Shown: positions 1 to 5,253 of the stretch, one piece after another | How positions within the stretch are numbered: position 1 is the stretch's first letter | Layout: every line of letters starts with the position of its first letter | Virus record (IMG/VR): IMGVR_UViG_3300019886_000027 | Location: 1 to 23,895 of that record | Direction: 5' to 3' (one strand) | DNA length: 23,895 nt | Source: a virus | Notes under the pieces: model-generated | Database searches by the model: none | What the model was told of the DNA's origin: nothing | What the model saw: only the letters and a program-made list of their open reading frames with translations | Made by a program: the position numbers and the translations under genes

Positions 1-126
1 CCCGATGCCATTTGTAACCTGCTCGGCGCGGCACTAATTCAACACCAAAATCAGATTGAATTTTTGCTTTTTCGATTTTCTTTAGAATTCTTTTTCGCAT
101 TGATAGAAAATTCGCTTTTTATTTGA
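1..126 (+). CDS. C-terminal end of an upstream gene (5' partial)
   Basis: Frame 1 is open from the first base to TGA at 124-126 and gives 41 residues. The visible part starts PDAICNLLGAALIQ and becomes very rich in Phe and Leu (EFLLFRFSLEFFFALIENS). That suggests a hydrophobic, possibly membrane-associated C-terminus. No other forward frame is open across this stretch. It carries one copy of the GGCGCGG motif (25-31), which otherwise lies almost only inside genes of this window. Function cannot be assigned. A chance open frame is possible because the piece is short. Confidence 0.4.
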   Translation, partial: PDAICNLLGAALIQHQNQIEFLLFRFSLEFFFALIENSLFI

Positions 127-261
127 TGTGTTTTGAGTGGGTGTAGGTGTGGAGCATGTGTGTGCACGTCTACAGCATGAGTATACGCTACTAGGGTAGG
201 CGTGTCAAGGACTATATTGTCTTTGGTTTCATGGAGTTAGGCTCGATCCGGTCGGATGGCC

Positions 262-285
262 GATACCCCCTTGGGGTGGGGTATC
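262..285. repeat. Perfect 8-bp GC-rich hairpin
   Basis: GATACCCC (262-269) pairs perfectly with GGGGTATC (278-285) around an 8-nt loop that itself contains GGGG. No T-run follows, so it is a poor intrinsic terminator. The loop could compete by pairing with the CCCC arm, giving two alternative folds. Confidence 0.55.
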
Positions 286-450
286 CCTGACTGACTCTAC
301 TGTACCCAGATGAGATTGAAAACAAAGGATTTATTCGAGTAGGGGTTTAAGGTTTGGTCTTATGTTCTCTTTTATTAATATATCTTAATAATATATTAGA
401 ATCAACACAATCCAGGTACCTGAGTGTCAGTCACGGGGTGGGGGGTCCCT
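273..450. repeat. Imperfect direct repeat GGGGTGGGG..TCCCT, 273-288 and 435-450
   Basis: GGGGTGGGG followed two bases later by TCCCT occurs at 273-288 and again at 435-450. Weaker similarity (ACTCTAC / ATTCTAC) follows each copy. The copies lie 162 bp apart, inside the long inverted repeat. The G-rich runs are unusual for this A+T-leaning sequence. Confidence 0.5.
376..398. repeat. AT-only hairpin
   Basis: TAATATAT (376-383) and ATATATTA (391-398) form a perfect 8-bp A/T stem around CTTAATA. It could be an easily melted element near an origin or part of a promoter. The stem is weak and common in AT-rich DNA, so this is only a structural note. Confidence 0.35.
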
Positions 451-636
451 CAACCTATCCATTCTACACCACAATCCCATCTAACCCTATGAAAACACTC
501 ATGATAACCACCCAAACGTCATCACAAGCGTAGCATGGAACCATGCCCCAGACGTGCACAGACCTGCTTGTGGCGTGCGACCCCCCCAAATGACCCAGTT
601 TTATTGAAAATAATCACTCCTACCATCATTTTTTTC

Positions 637-664
637 TTGACTCCCTCCACCAGTATGGTATCAT
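637..664 (+). promoter_or_regulatory. Candidate sigma70-like promoter for the gene at 781
   Basis: TTGACT (637-642) and TATCAT (659-664) each match the -35 and -10 consensus at 5 of 6 bases, with a 16-bp spacer. Transcription would start near 671, leaving about 110 nt of leader before the ATG at 781. The position just ahead of an isolated gene supports the call. Confidence 0.45.
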
Positions 665-780
665 TACTCATGGCAACAACTAGAACGGCTTTCCTCATGA
701 CGCAAACACAAAGCGATGTAGCAGGGCAGGTCGGATCTAGCCTGTTAGCCACAAGAACACCTAAGAAAAGGATTCACAAA

Positions 781-1254
781 ATGTCGGAAGAAACGAAAGT
801 AGAAGTACCCCAGATTAACCGGACAGTTTTCGATCTCGACTCATTCGAGGATGTTTATCTCTTGAAAGAGGTTCCATTCACTCCCGCTACCAGTGTGGAG
901 GAAGCGCTGAAACGTCTGGGCGGAGATTCCGCGAAATTGTTGGAAGCTGTTAATGATGGTCTTTTGGCCGATGCAAAGCGCGTCGCGGCGCATGACACGT
1001 CGATTCCTTGGATGCAGGACGTGGAAACGGAAGATGGGAAAACAGTTCGGGAGCAATTTTCTGGCACCATCGCAGATTCAAAGGTCGTCAATGGTATGGT
1101 TCTCAACTTGGCAAAATCTGTGTACGGTTATAATAAAGCGGCTGCCGCGAAAGACAAGGCCGGAAAGACTAAGGCAAAGGAACAAGCGATGGCGTTTATT
1201 GCTGGTAACGAAGTTATCAAGAACGGCTTGAAGGAAAACGCTCTTCCTGAATAA
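781..1254 (+). CDS. Hypothetical 157-aa soluble protein
   Basis: The ATG at 781 is chosen because AAAAGGA (766-772) lies 8 nt upstream. The in-frame ATG at 535 has no such site and would put the promoter inside the gene. The product is charged, probably mostly helical, and free of membrane segments or cysteines. The middle (VEEALKRLGGDSAKLLEAVN) looks like a helical pair, and the C-terminal third is rich in Lys and Ala (YNKAAAAKDKAGKTKAKEQA), suggesting an exposed helix or nucleic-acid contact. I do not recognise the family. It is a stand-alone unit with its own promoter candidate and a terminator-like hairpin just downstream, so it may be well expressed. Confidence 0.75.
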   Translation: MSEETKVEVPQINRTVFDLDSFEDVYLLKEVPFTPATSVEEALKRLGGDSAKLLEAVNDGLLADAKRVAAHDTSIPWMQDVETEDGKTVREQFSGTIADSKVVNGMVLNLAKSVYGYNKAAAAKDKAGKTKAKEQAMAFIAGNEVIKNGLKENALPE

Positions 1255-1275
1255 TCGGGACTAAAGTACCATTTC

Positions 1276-1317
1276 AATCTCCTCTCATTCTGATATTATG
1301 GATGGGAGGAGATTTTC
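1276..1317 (+). terminator. Strong hairpin: terminator-like and holding the next gene's SD
   Basis: AATCTCCTCTCAT (1276-1288) pairs with ATGGGAGGAGATT (1302-1314). There are 12 Watson-Crick pairs and one G-U pair, extendable by two more pairs to a 9-nt loop. A short T tract (1313-1316) follows. It begins 22 nt after the stop of the gene at 781, so termination is reasonable. The right arm also contains GGAGGAG, the SD of the gene at 1322, so the same fold would hide that ribosome site in a readthrough transcript. Confidence 0.65.
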
Positions 1318-1321
1318 TATT

Positions 1322-1498
1322 ATGATACCATCATGGCTAACAGAAGTACCTGAAACAATCGAGACGTCGCGCGGATTCTCATTTATTAGCATTGTGAATG
1401 GGCAGCGGGAAACATACATTCCATTGTATGATAATAAAGGACACTACGTGGGGCATGTATCTGCACCTGCTGAAACCTTACACATGGGTATATGCTAA
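1322..1498 (+). CDS. Small hypothetical protein, 58 aa
   Basis: The ATG at 1322 lies about 10 nt after GGAGGAG (1305-1311), one of the best SD matches in the window. A longer in-frame start at 1298 would sit in the hairpin loop and lacks an SD. The product begins MIPSWLTEVPETIETSRGFS and contains a stretch resembling a small beta sheet (TYIPLYDNKGHYVGHVS). No family is recognised. The SD is in the right arm of the preceding hairpin, so translation may depend on melting or disruption of that fold. Its stop abuts a further tiny frame at 1499. Confidence 0.5.
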   Translation: MIPSWLTEVPETIETSRGFSFISIVNGQRETYIPLYDNKGHYVGHVSAPAETLHMGIC

Positions 1499-1579
1499 AT
1501 GCATACCCTCTTCGATTTTATCGCTGCATCAGCCATCATGGTACTATTTATAGAGGCGCTTTTGTCAATAGTACCTTAG
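1499..1579 (+). CDS. Possible 26-aa membrane peptide
   Basis: An ATG follows the previous stop directly (TAAATG), the same zero-spaced junction used by several clear genes here. The 26-residue product is almost entirely one hydrophobic helix (LFDFIAASAIMVLFIEALLS) ending before a TAG at 1577. It has the form of a small phage membrane peptide. There is no SD of its own, so it would rely on reinitiation. Its last third overlaps the promoter and GTAC cluster, so it could equally be a chance frame. Confidence 0.3.
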   Translation: MHTLFDFIAASAIMVLFIEALLSIVP

Positions 1580-1591
1580 TAATAGTACAAT
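1562..1591 (+). promoter_or_regulatory. Candidate promoter for the gene string from 1695
   Basis: TTGTCA (1562-1567) and TACAAT (1586-1591) each match consensus at 5 of 6 bases, with an 18-bp spacer. Transcription would start near 1598, giving a leader of about 97 nt to the ATG at 1695. That leader contains a short GC hairpin (GGCCG 1638-1642 with CGGCC 1649-1653). It is the first gap after a terminator-like element and precedes a long run of closely spaced genes, as expected for the main promoter of that run. Confidence 0.5.
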
Positions 1592-1604
1592 TCGCCAATA
1601 GTAG
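1568..1604. promoter_or_regulatory. Three AATAGTA repeats over the promoter (candidate operator)
   Basis: AATAGTA occurs at 1568-1574, 1581-1587 and 1598-1604. The copies cover the promoter spacer, the upstream edge of the -10 box and the expected start point. The outer two are CAATAGTA and lie 30 bp apart, about three helical turns. This placement is typical of repressor sites. A LuxR-type HTH protein is encoded at 3021 in the same gene string, so autoregulation is one inference. Confidence 0.4.
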
Positions 1605-1694
1605 GTACTGGTACTCCCCCAAAAGTACTAGTACCACGGCCGGACGGTCGGCCCTACTCCCTTTAGATCCATTCATATTAAAAAAGGAACTCAA

Positions 1695-1934
1695 ATGCAA
1701 ATTCAAAAAAATTTTCAAAATTTAGAAGAAATACCAGATTCTTGGTCCGCTGAACTTGGAAGACTTGTAGCTCAAGCGCGGGAAGATAATAAACTTCTCT
1801 TAACCATATATCATGAATTAATTTTTACTCCGGATGGTTTATGTAAAGAAATTGCTAAAGGTCGATTTAGATGGGGTGTTGTTAATTGGAAATTAATTGA
1901 TCGAACTCCTGATGTAAAAATAGATTATCCTTAA
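1695..1934 (+). CDS. Hypothetical 79-aa protein
   Basis: The ATG at 1695 follows AAAAAAGGAAC at good SD spacing. It is the first gene after the candidate promoter and operator. The product is charged and probably a mix of helix and strand (WSAELGRLVAQAREDNKLLL, then FRWGVVNWKLIDRTP). No membrane segment or cysteine is present and no family is recognised. It is followed five bases later by the next gene, so the two are surely cotranscribed. Confidence 0.65.
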   Translation: MQIQKNFQNLEEIPDSWSAELGRLVAQAREDNKLLLTIYHELIFTPDGLCKEIAKGRFRWGVVNWKLIDRTPDVKIDYP

Positions 1935-1939
1935 TCAAA

Positions 1940-2206
1940 ATGACTCAACAAGAAAAAATAATCAAATTCAGAAAAGCCCTCCACATCTTTTGGATAATTT
2001 CCCTGCGGGAAAAGATAGAACATGGAGAATTAGATTGGGTAATTGGAGAATTTCTTAAAGGAAATAATCTTAATCTACATGCAGATATTTTTTTAATAGC
2101 AAATGATATTATTTTTATGAATGCTCTTCTCGACGGCACTGAACCTGAAAAAGATGTCATCGACAAATTCATTAAACTTAAATATCCAAAATCATCAAAA
2201 CCATAA
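1940..2206 (+). CDS. Hypothetical 88-aa protein
   Basis: The ATG at 1940 lies five bases after the stop of the previous gene and has only a weak SD, so translation is probably coupled. The product is Lys- and Ile-rich with a hydrophobic C-terminal half (ADIFLIANDIIFMNALLDG). It is more likely a helical soluble protein than a membrane one. It resembles the preceding gene product in size and position, but no family is recognised. Confidence 0.6.
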   Translation: MTQQEKIIKFRKALHIFWIISLREKIEHGELDWVIGEFLKGNNLNLHADIFLIANDIIFMNALLDGTEPEKDVIDKFIKLKYPKSSKP

Positions 2207-2227
2207 TCAAACACAAAAGGTAGGCTT

Positions 2228-2494
2228 ATGCCCCCTCAATCAAGAATCTCGAAACGAGCCGCGCCCCAGTCTTTCGAGGAAATAAAAAAAGAATTCCACC
2301 GAATCCAACAAGCCTTTAGTCAACTACTCTTTGATGCAGAAACTTTCGAAGAGGGAAGGCTTGTTTTGAAAACTGAACAAATACTCATTCCACAAATTGT
2401 GGACAAACTACGGTTAATGAATGACCTACGGAACTTAGATCAAATTGCACTCGACCATCAAAAGGAAAATTCAAACAAAGATGAAACTATTTAG
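2228..2494 (+). CDS. Hypothetical 88-aa helical protein
   Basis: The start at 2228 follows AAAAGGTAGG at usable spacing. After a basic N-terminus (MPPQSRISKRAAPQSFEE) the rest is predicted to be two long amphipathic helices with heptad-like spacing of Leu and Ile (FEEIKKEFHRIQQAFSQLLF and the following EQILIPQIVDKLRLMNDLRN). It may form a coiled coil. The gene overlaps the next one by 14 nt. Function is not recognised. Confidence 0.65.
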   Translation: MPPQSRISKRAAPQSFEEIKKEFHRIQQAFSQLLFDAETFEEGRLVLKTEQILIPQIVDKLRLMNDLRNLDQIALDHQKENSNKDETI

Positions 2495-2846
2495 AAAATT
2501 TTTATTTTTTTTCAGCACCTTACTCTTTGGGCAAAGCCCGATTTGCCGAATCACAAACTTCTCCCCCGCCATTAAAATGGTTTCCTTCGGTCCCGCCTCC
2601 AGCGCTTCTGAAAGATGTGGTTTCTGGTTAAATTCACCCACCCCCGGCCATGTGCAAATTGCCTGTTATACGGCCTTGAATCCTATTCCAGTGCATAATG
2701 CTATTGAGACAATTTCCCTAATAGGGACTCAAGGGAATTGGACATTCCCCGATGGAGCAATAACCTGGCTAATTAAACCCGGTGCTTTTGAATTGGTCGG
2801 CGCCGCCTCCGATCAAATCGAAGTCAAATTAGTTGGGATATTCTGA
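2481..2846 (+). CDS. Secreted or membrane-anchored small protein, 121 aa
   Basis: The ATG at 2481 is preferred to a TTG at 2445 because it begins a classical signal-like sequence, MKLFRKFLFFFSTLLFG, with two basic blocks and then a hydrophobic core. The mature part is rich in Pro, Gly and strand-forming residues (WTFPDGAITWLIKPGAFELV) and would suit a small beta domain. There is no lipobox at Cys22, so it is not an evident lipoprotein. It overlaps the upstream gene by 14 nt and the downstream gene by one (TGATG). It could be an exported or virion-associated protein, but the role is unknown. Confidence 0.6.
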   Translation: MKLFRKFLFFFSTLLFGQSPICRITNFSPAIKMVSFGPASSASERCGFWLNSPTPGHVQIACYTALNPIPVHNAIETISLIGTQGNWTFPDGAITWLIKPGAFELVGAASDQIEVKLVGIF

Positions 2847-3130
2847 TGCCAAACAAGAAACACAATTCAAGGTCCGGTCAGAAAAATTTCCAATGTGATT
2901 TCTGCTCCACCCGCAACTCCTGGGTTACACAAATTAGAATTAGAGGCGAAGCGCAAGCTATGTGCCCAGAATGTATTGCAGAACTTGCAAGACAATGTAG
3001 AAAGGAAAAAGAAATTAACGATGCCTCAGAGAGGTTACATAAGTCAGAATCCGGCGCGGTTACCAGTGATTCCGATCGAGGAATTAGGAATCAGCCCATA
3101 CAAACAGAAACTCCTACGGATGCGCGTTGA
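2846..3130 (+). CDS. Zinc-ribbon protein
   Basis: The start at 2846 overlaps the preceding stop by one base (TGATG). The N-terminal half has two CxxC knuckles, Cys17/Cys20 (CDFC) and Cys40/Cys43 (CPEC), about 20 residues apart. This is a typical zinc ribbon for nucleic-acid or protein binding. The last 35 residues are polar and low in information, and they overlap the start of the HTH gene at 3021 by 110 nt in another frame. Either the ribbon gene simply runs on, or a +1 shift would join the ribbon to the HTH domain. A second CxxC...CxxC protein lies at 23530. Confidence 0.6.
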   Translation: MPNKKHNSRSGQKNFQCDFCSTRNSWVTQIRIRGEAQAMCPECIAELARQCRKEKEINDASERLHKSESGAVTSDSDRGIRNQPIQTETPTDAR

Positions 3131-3311
3131 TGGATTCTTACCAAAACAGATTGCTCATTTAGAGAATCTAAAAGAAGGTACAATTCATAATCACCTCTCA
3201 CAAATTTTCCATAAGCATGATGCAACAAGTTTGCTCGATTTTCTAATAAAAGTGGGCTGGATTAGAGTTATCTCTAACACTTCACAACCCTATGATTTAA
3301 GAGGAGATTGA
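3021..3311 (+). CDS. LuxR/GerE-type HTH DNA-binding protein, 96 aa
   Basis: From the ATG at 3021 the frame encodes a LuxR-type four-helix HTH at about residues 22-80. It reads GISPYKQKLLRMRVDGFLPK followed by the recognition part EGTIHNHLSQIFHKHDATS, close to the family pattern eIA..L..segTVknHls.If.Klg. There is no receiver or ligand domain, so it would be a stand-alone DNA-binding module. AAAGGA lies 14 nt upstream, rather far for an SD. A longer frame from 2895 is open, but its first 42 residues lie under the zinc ribbon and look like shadow. It may regulate this gene string; the AATAGTA repeats at 1568-1604 are a candidate target. Confidence 0.65.
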   Translation: MPQRGYISQNPARLPVIPIEELGISPYKQKLLRMRVDGFLPKQIAHLENLKEGTIHNHLSQIFHKHDATSLLDFLIKVGWIRVISNTSQPYDLRGD

Positions 3312-3314
3312 GGC

Positions 3315-3518
3315 TTGACAAAGAAGCGACGTAAGGTGTATGATAGGTTGTCACCCAAAATGCAACCAAAAAGTTCTGATGAAATTTATGCGGAACAAAG
3401 ACTAAAAGATTCCCCACTCCAATTCAATCCCAAAAAGGCTGAAAGTCATGAAACTAGACCCATCTCAAATTCACCAAGTTCTCAAACAAGCATCCCCGCT
3501 CTCAGCGACGAAGTCTGA
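3315..3518 (+). CDS. Basic, disordered 67-aa protein with TTG start
   Basis: TTG at 3315 is taken as start because GAGGAG (3301-3306) lies 8 nt upstream and the previous stop is at 3309-3311. The product starts MTKKRRKVYDRLSPKMQPK and continues as a Ser/Pro-rich, apparently disordered chain. Its last 71 nt overlap the next gene in another frame. The basic N-terminus suggests nucleic-acid contact. Function is not recognised. Confidence 0.5.
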   Translation: MTKKRRKVYDRLSPKMQPKSSDEIYAEQRLKDSPLQFNPKKAESHETRPISNSPSSQTSIPALSDEV

Positions 3519-3762
3519 GGAGCCGCGCCCAGCTTTTAAGAATCAACTCGAATTAAGTGGACTTGGGGAAGATGAAGTTCTATCGGCTATTGGTTCGGTG
3601 ATGCGTGGTGGAGAAACGGATCAAGTTAGGCTCCGCGCGGCTGAATTTGGTGCGAAATTGCATGGATGGACACAAAATGATGCAATCGCCGTCCCAAATG
3701 TAACGATCATCATTAAAGATGCACAAGTTGGTTCTATCAACTCTATTTTACTCCCAAGATAA
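3448..3762 (+). CDS. Candidate terminase small subunit
   Basis: The ATG at 3448 has AAGG 10 nt upstream. The 104-aa product has a helical centre (LGEDEVLSAIGSVMRGGETD, then QVRLRAAEFGAKLHGW) followed by a strand-like tail (VPNVTIIIKDAQVGSINS). This resembles the C-terminal oligomerisation and tail region of small terminases, where a helix of the type 'RLRAAELLGKHLG' precedes a 'VTI.I.' segment. Small terminase binds the packaging site and hands DNA to TerL. The N-terminal HTH expected for the family is not evident, and TerL lies 3 kb away instead of next door. It is also a little short, so the call is an inference. Confidence 0.45.
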   Translation: MKLDPSQIHQVLKQASPLSATKSEEPRPAFKNQLELSGLGEDEVLSAIGSVMRGGETDQVRLRAAEFGAKLHGWTQNDAIAVPNVTIIIKDAQVGSINSILLPR

Positions 3763-3777
3763 GGAAATTTCAAATCA

Positions 3778-4044
3778 ATGTCAACTGCCACAACTTCTTC
3801 ACCAACACCCGGGTCTGCTCTTGCAGCATCAACAGAACAAATAATCTACACATTGCATTATCGGCGTGGTGATAACCCCCACCCAATGCAAAAGAATTTC
3901 AAAGCATCCTCCGAACTGAAAATTCCTCAGCTCGTTGAGCGGTGTAAAACTTATTGCACCAACATGTCCTATCGCTTCATAAGCGTAGGGCCTTGGCTTT
4001 CCGATCTCTCGATGGATGAGAAAAAGCAACAGCAACTTGACTAA
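3778..4044 (+). CDS. Hypothetical 88-aa protein
   Basis: The ATG at 3778 follows AAGGAAATTT at SD spacing. An N-terminal Ser/Thr/Pro/Ala-rich arm of about 20 residues precedes a compact domain with TEQIIYTLHYRRGDNPHPMQ and two Cys (KTYCTNMSYRFISVGPW). The second half looks like an alpha-beta fold. No family is recognised. It stands three bases ahead of the lipoprotein gene. Confidence 0.6.
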   Translation: MSTATTSSPTPGSALAASTEQIIYTLHYRRGDNPHPMQKNFKASSELKIPQLVERCKTYCTNMSYRFISVGPWLSDLSMDEKKQQQLD

Positions 4045-4047
4045 CCC

Positions 4048-4395
4048 ATGCGAAAATTAATTTTTATTTCATTTTTATTTTTGTATGGATGTGGACAAGC
4101 TGTCATTCAGCATCCCGGCGCCGTCAATTCCTTTGACAATTATGCCTACGACACACTCCGAGTCGAAGAAAAAACCCTCCTTGATATAAAATCGAAACTC
4201 CCCACAACTACCGAGCTCACTCCGCTGTATGATGTTGCGAAGCAACAGTACAATACCACAATTTCTGCCTACAAAGTCTATCACCTCACTGCTGTGGCTG
4301 GTAGCAACCCGGATCAAACTGCACTTAATCAACAAATAATCGATTTGGTAGCAAAAGTTGCGGCTATCTTCCGCGCGGGAGTTACTACAAAGTGA
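4048..4395 (+). CDS. Small lipoprotein, 115 aa
   Basis: The sequence begins MRKLIFISFLFLYGCGQ: a basic start, a hydrophobic core and a lipobox L-Y-G-C with the lipidated Cys at residue 15. The mature part is mainly helical (LRVEEKTLLDIKSKLPTTTE onward). Phage lipoproteins of this size serve as outer spanins or superinfection-exclusion proteins. The adjacent membrane genes would fit either role, but no sequence feature decides. It overlaps the next gene by 4 nt (GTGA). No clear SD is present, so it probably depends on the gene before it. Confidence 0.65.
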   Translation: MRKLIFISFLFLYGCGQAVIQHPGAVNSFDNYAYDTLRVEEKTLLDIKSKLPTTTELTPLYDVAKQQYNTTISAYKVYHLTAVAGSNPDQTALNQQIIDLVAKVAAIFRAGVTTK

Positions 4396-4583
4396 CATTT
4401 GAACAAATTCTTGTGGAATTAGAGTTGGCGGCAGCAATAGCAGCAGCTACTGGGACTGGGGATGTGTCTGCCGGGGCAAAAATCGCTGATACCCTCATTA
4501 AAATTGCCCAAGTTGCTGTAAAAGCTCATCAAGATATCATCGGTGAGCCAATCGATTTGGATTTACTACAACCGATTGACTAA
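4392..4583 (+). CDS. Hypothetical 63-aa helical protein with GTG start
   Basis: GTG at 4392 overlaps the lipoprotein stop by 4 nt, a standard coupling signal. The product is two Ala/Ile-rich helices joined by a Gly-rich turn and ends with AHQDIIGEPIDLDLLQPID. That acidic ending resembles conserved endings of small phage proteins found near lysis or packaging genes, but I cannot name a family. The hydrophobic helices are not long enough to be clear membrane segments. Confidence 0.55.
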   Translation: MTFEQILVELELAAAIAAATGTGDVSAGAKIADTLIKIAQVAVKAHQDIIGEPIDLDLLQPID

Positions 4584-4585
4584 AA

Positions 4586-4897
4586 ATGTTGATTAGTGAT
4601 GATAATTTCACTAAAATAGCATTAGGTTTGATTAATTCAATCCCTTCTGTTATTGCTGGTATTGCTGGCATAGCTGCTAGTTATTTTGCGTATCGCGCAC
4701 ACGAAAGTGCAAAAGCAACACGGGTGATTGTGGATGATACTCAAGCTACTGCAAATCGGACAGAAGAAATTGCAGCTCGAACAGAGATAAATACTAATGG
4801 CAAGATGGAAGAACTTCTTTCAGTTACCAAAAGTAAAGCTTTTCAAGATGGTAAGAGAAGTGAGATAGATAACCCCGGAAATAAGGATACAAAATGA
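4586..4897 (+). CDS. Single-span membrane protein with coiled-coil tail (holin or spanin candidate)
   Basis: The product has one membrane segment at about residues 13-36 (LGLINSIPSVIAGIAGIAAS). It is followed by a polar helical region with heptad character (TQATANRTEEIAARTEINTN) and a charged C-terminus. One N-terminal span followed by a coiled coil is seen in inner-membrane spanins and in some small holin-like proteins. It sits between a lipoprotein-containing pair and another membrane gene, which it overlaps by 4 nt (ATGA). The lysis role is inferred from form and position only. Confidence 0.6.
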   Translation: MLISDDNFTKIALGLINSIPSVIAGIAGIAASYFAYRAHESAKATRVIVDDTQATANRTEEIAARTEINTNGKMEELLSVTKSKAFQDGKRSEIDNPGNKDTK

Positions 4898-5067
4898 CCC
4901 TCCAATCTTGGTTTTGGCTCTTTATGGCATTCTGGTTGATTTTTGGTTTCTGGCGTGGCTACAAGCCTGACGGACCTTATCAATTTGATGTTGCTGGTGG
5001 GCATCTTCTGACATTTATTTTATTTGCTATTTTGGGTTGGAAAGTGTTTGGATCTCCACTTCAATGA
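4894..5067 (+). CDS. 57-aa protein with two membrane segments (holin candidate)
   Basis: ATG at 4894 overlaps the previous stop (ATGA), and TGA is at 5065-5067. The translation begins MTLQSWFWLFMAFWLIFGFW, continues through a short polar loop (RGYKPDGPYQFDVAGGH), and ends with a second span, LLTFILFAILGWKVFG. Two short spans with a polar turn suit a small class II-like holin or another phage membrane protein. The frame is short but is supported by ATGA junctions at both ends. A different protein from a TTG at 5037 overlaps it and is not believed. Confidence 0.6.
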   Translation: MTLQSWFWLFMAFWLIFGFWRGYKPDGPYQFDVAGGHLLTFILFAILGWKVFGSPLQ

Positions 5068-5252
5068 GCCGTCAAATCAATATCACAAAACATTCCGCTT
5101 TTCAGTTCGAAATTAGACCAAAAGTTTGGTGTCTGAGTCTCGGCATCAACTTTCCCGACAAGATGATTTGGTTTAATTTCCTCATCTTTAATACGTGTCT
5201 GGTGTGGGGCGCTGAGCCTGGCTCTCTTTCCGAACAGGTTGTTTTCAATTAA
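5064..5252 (+). CDS. Hypothetical 62-aa protein with hydrophobic centre
   Basis: ATG at 5064 overlaps the previous stop by 4 nt (ATGA). A longer TTG start at 5037 is less likely because it would sit inside the membrane gene. The product has a polar N-terminus, a hydrophobic segment (MIWFNFLIFNTCLVWGAE) and a short polar tail. It may be weakly membrane-associated. It ends one base before the metallopeptidase start. No family is recognised. Confidence 0.5.
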   Translation: MSRQINITKHSAFQFEIRPKVWCLSLGINFPDKMIWFNFLIFNTCLVWGAEPGSLSEQVVFN

Positions 5253-5253
5253 T

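Larger units (their letters stand above)
161..560. repeat. Long-range inverted repeat, arms 161-179 and 542-560
   Basis: The left arm TGTGCACGTCTACAGCATG (161-179) matches the reverse complement of 542-560 at 16 of 19 bases, including an unbroken 11-base block. The arms enclose 362 bp. Each arm carries the palindrome GTGCAC. Paired sites of this kind can bind a protein that loops DNA or mark an origin or packaging signal, but no function can be shown from sequence alone. Confidence 0.6.
127..780. other. 650-bp non-coding control region
   Basis: This is the longest gene-free stretch of the window. The only long frame, an ATG frame from 535, joins the gene at 781 in frame, but its first part is low in coding character and spans a promoter candidate. 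The stretch contains a long-range inverted repeat, a perfect GC hairpin, a G-rich direct repeat, an AT-rich hairpin and one good sigma70-like promoter, each listed separately. The mix of G runs, an AT-rich hairpin and paired repeats would suit a replication origin, a packaging site or an early control region. Nothing seen decides between these. Confidence 0.6.
1541..1634. repeat. GTAC cluster
   Basis: GTAC occurs seven times in 94 bp (1541, 1571, 1585, 1605, 1611, 1625, 1631), against about 0.4 expected by chance. Some copies form the tandem GGTACTGGTACT (1604-1615) and AGTACTAGTACC (1624-1635). It overlaps the candidate promoter and operator, so it may be an extended protein-binding array. 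Confidence 0.55.

Noticed and set aside
215-265. tRNA-like T-arm sequence (GGCTCGATCC)
   Set aside because: No acceptor or anticodon stem can be folded around it.
535-780. Upstream extension of the gene at 781 to an ATG at 535
   Set aside because: There is no SD, the added residues look non-coding, and the promoter candidate at 637-664 would lie within it. A good SD precedes ATG 781.
1492-1725. 77-aa frame from 1492
   Set aside because: It runs through the GTAC cluster, promoter candidate and GC hairpin, overlaps the supported gene at 1695 and has no SD.
2895-3020. N-terminal extension of the HTH protein
   Set aside because: The added residues are the alternate frame of the zinc ribbon and look like shadow. 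The HTH domain is complete from 3021.
4075-4437. Antisense frame of 120 aa
   Set aside because: It lies wholly against the lipoprotein gene and the start of the next, with no SD and no recognisable domain.
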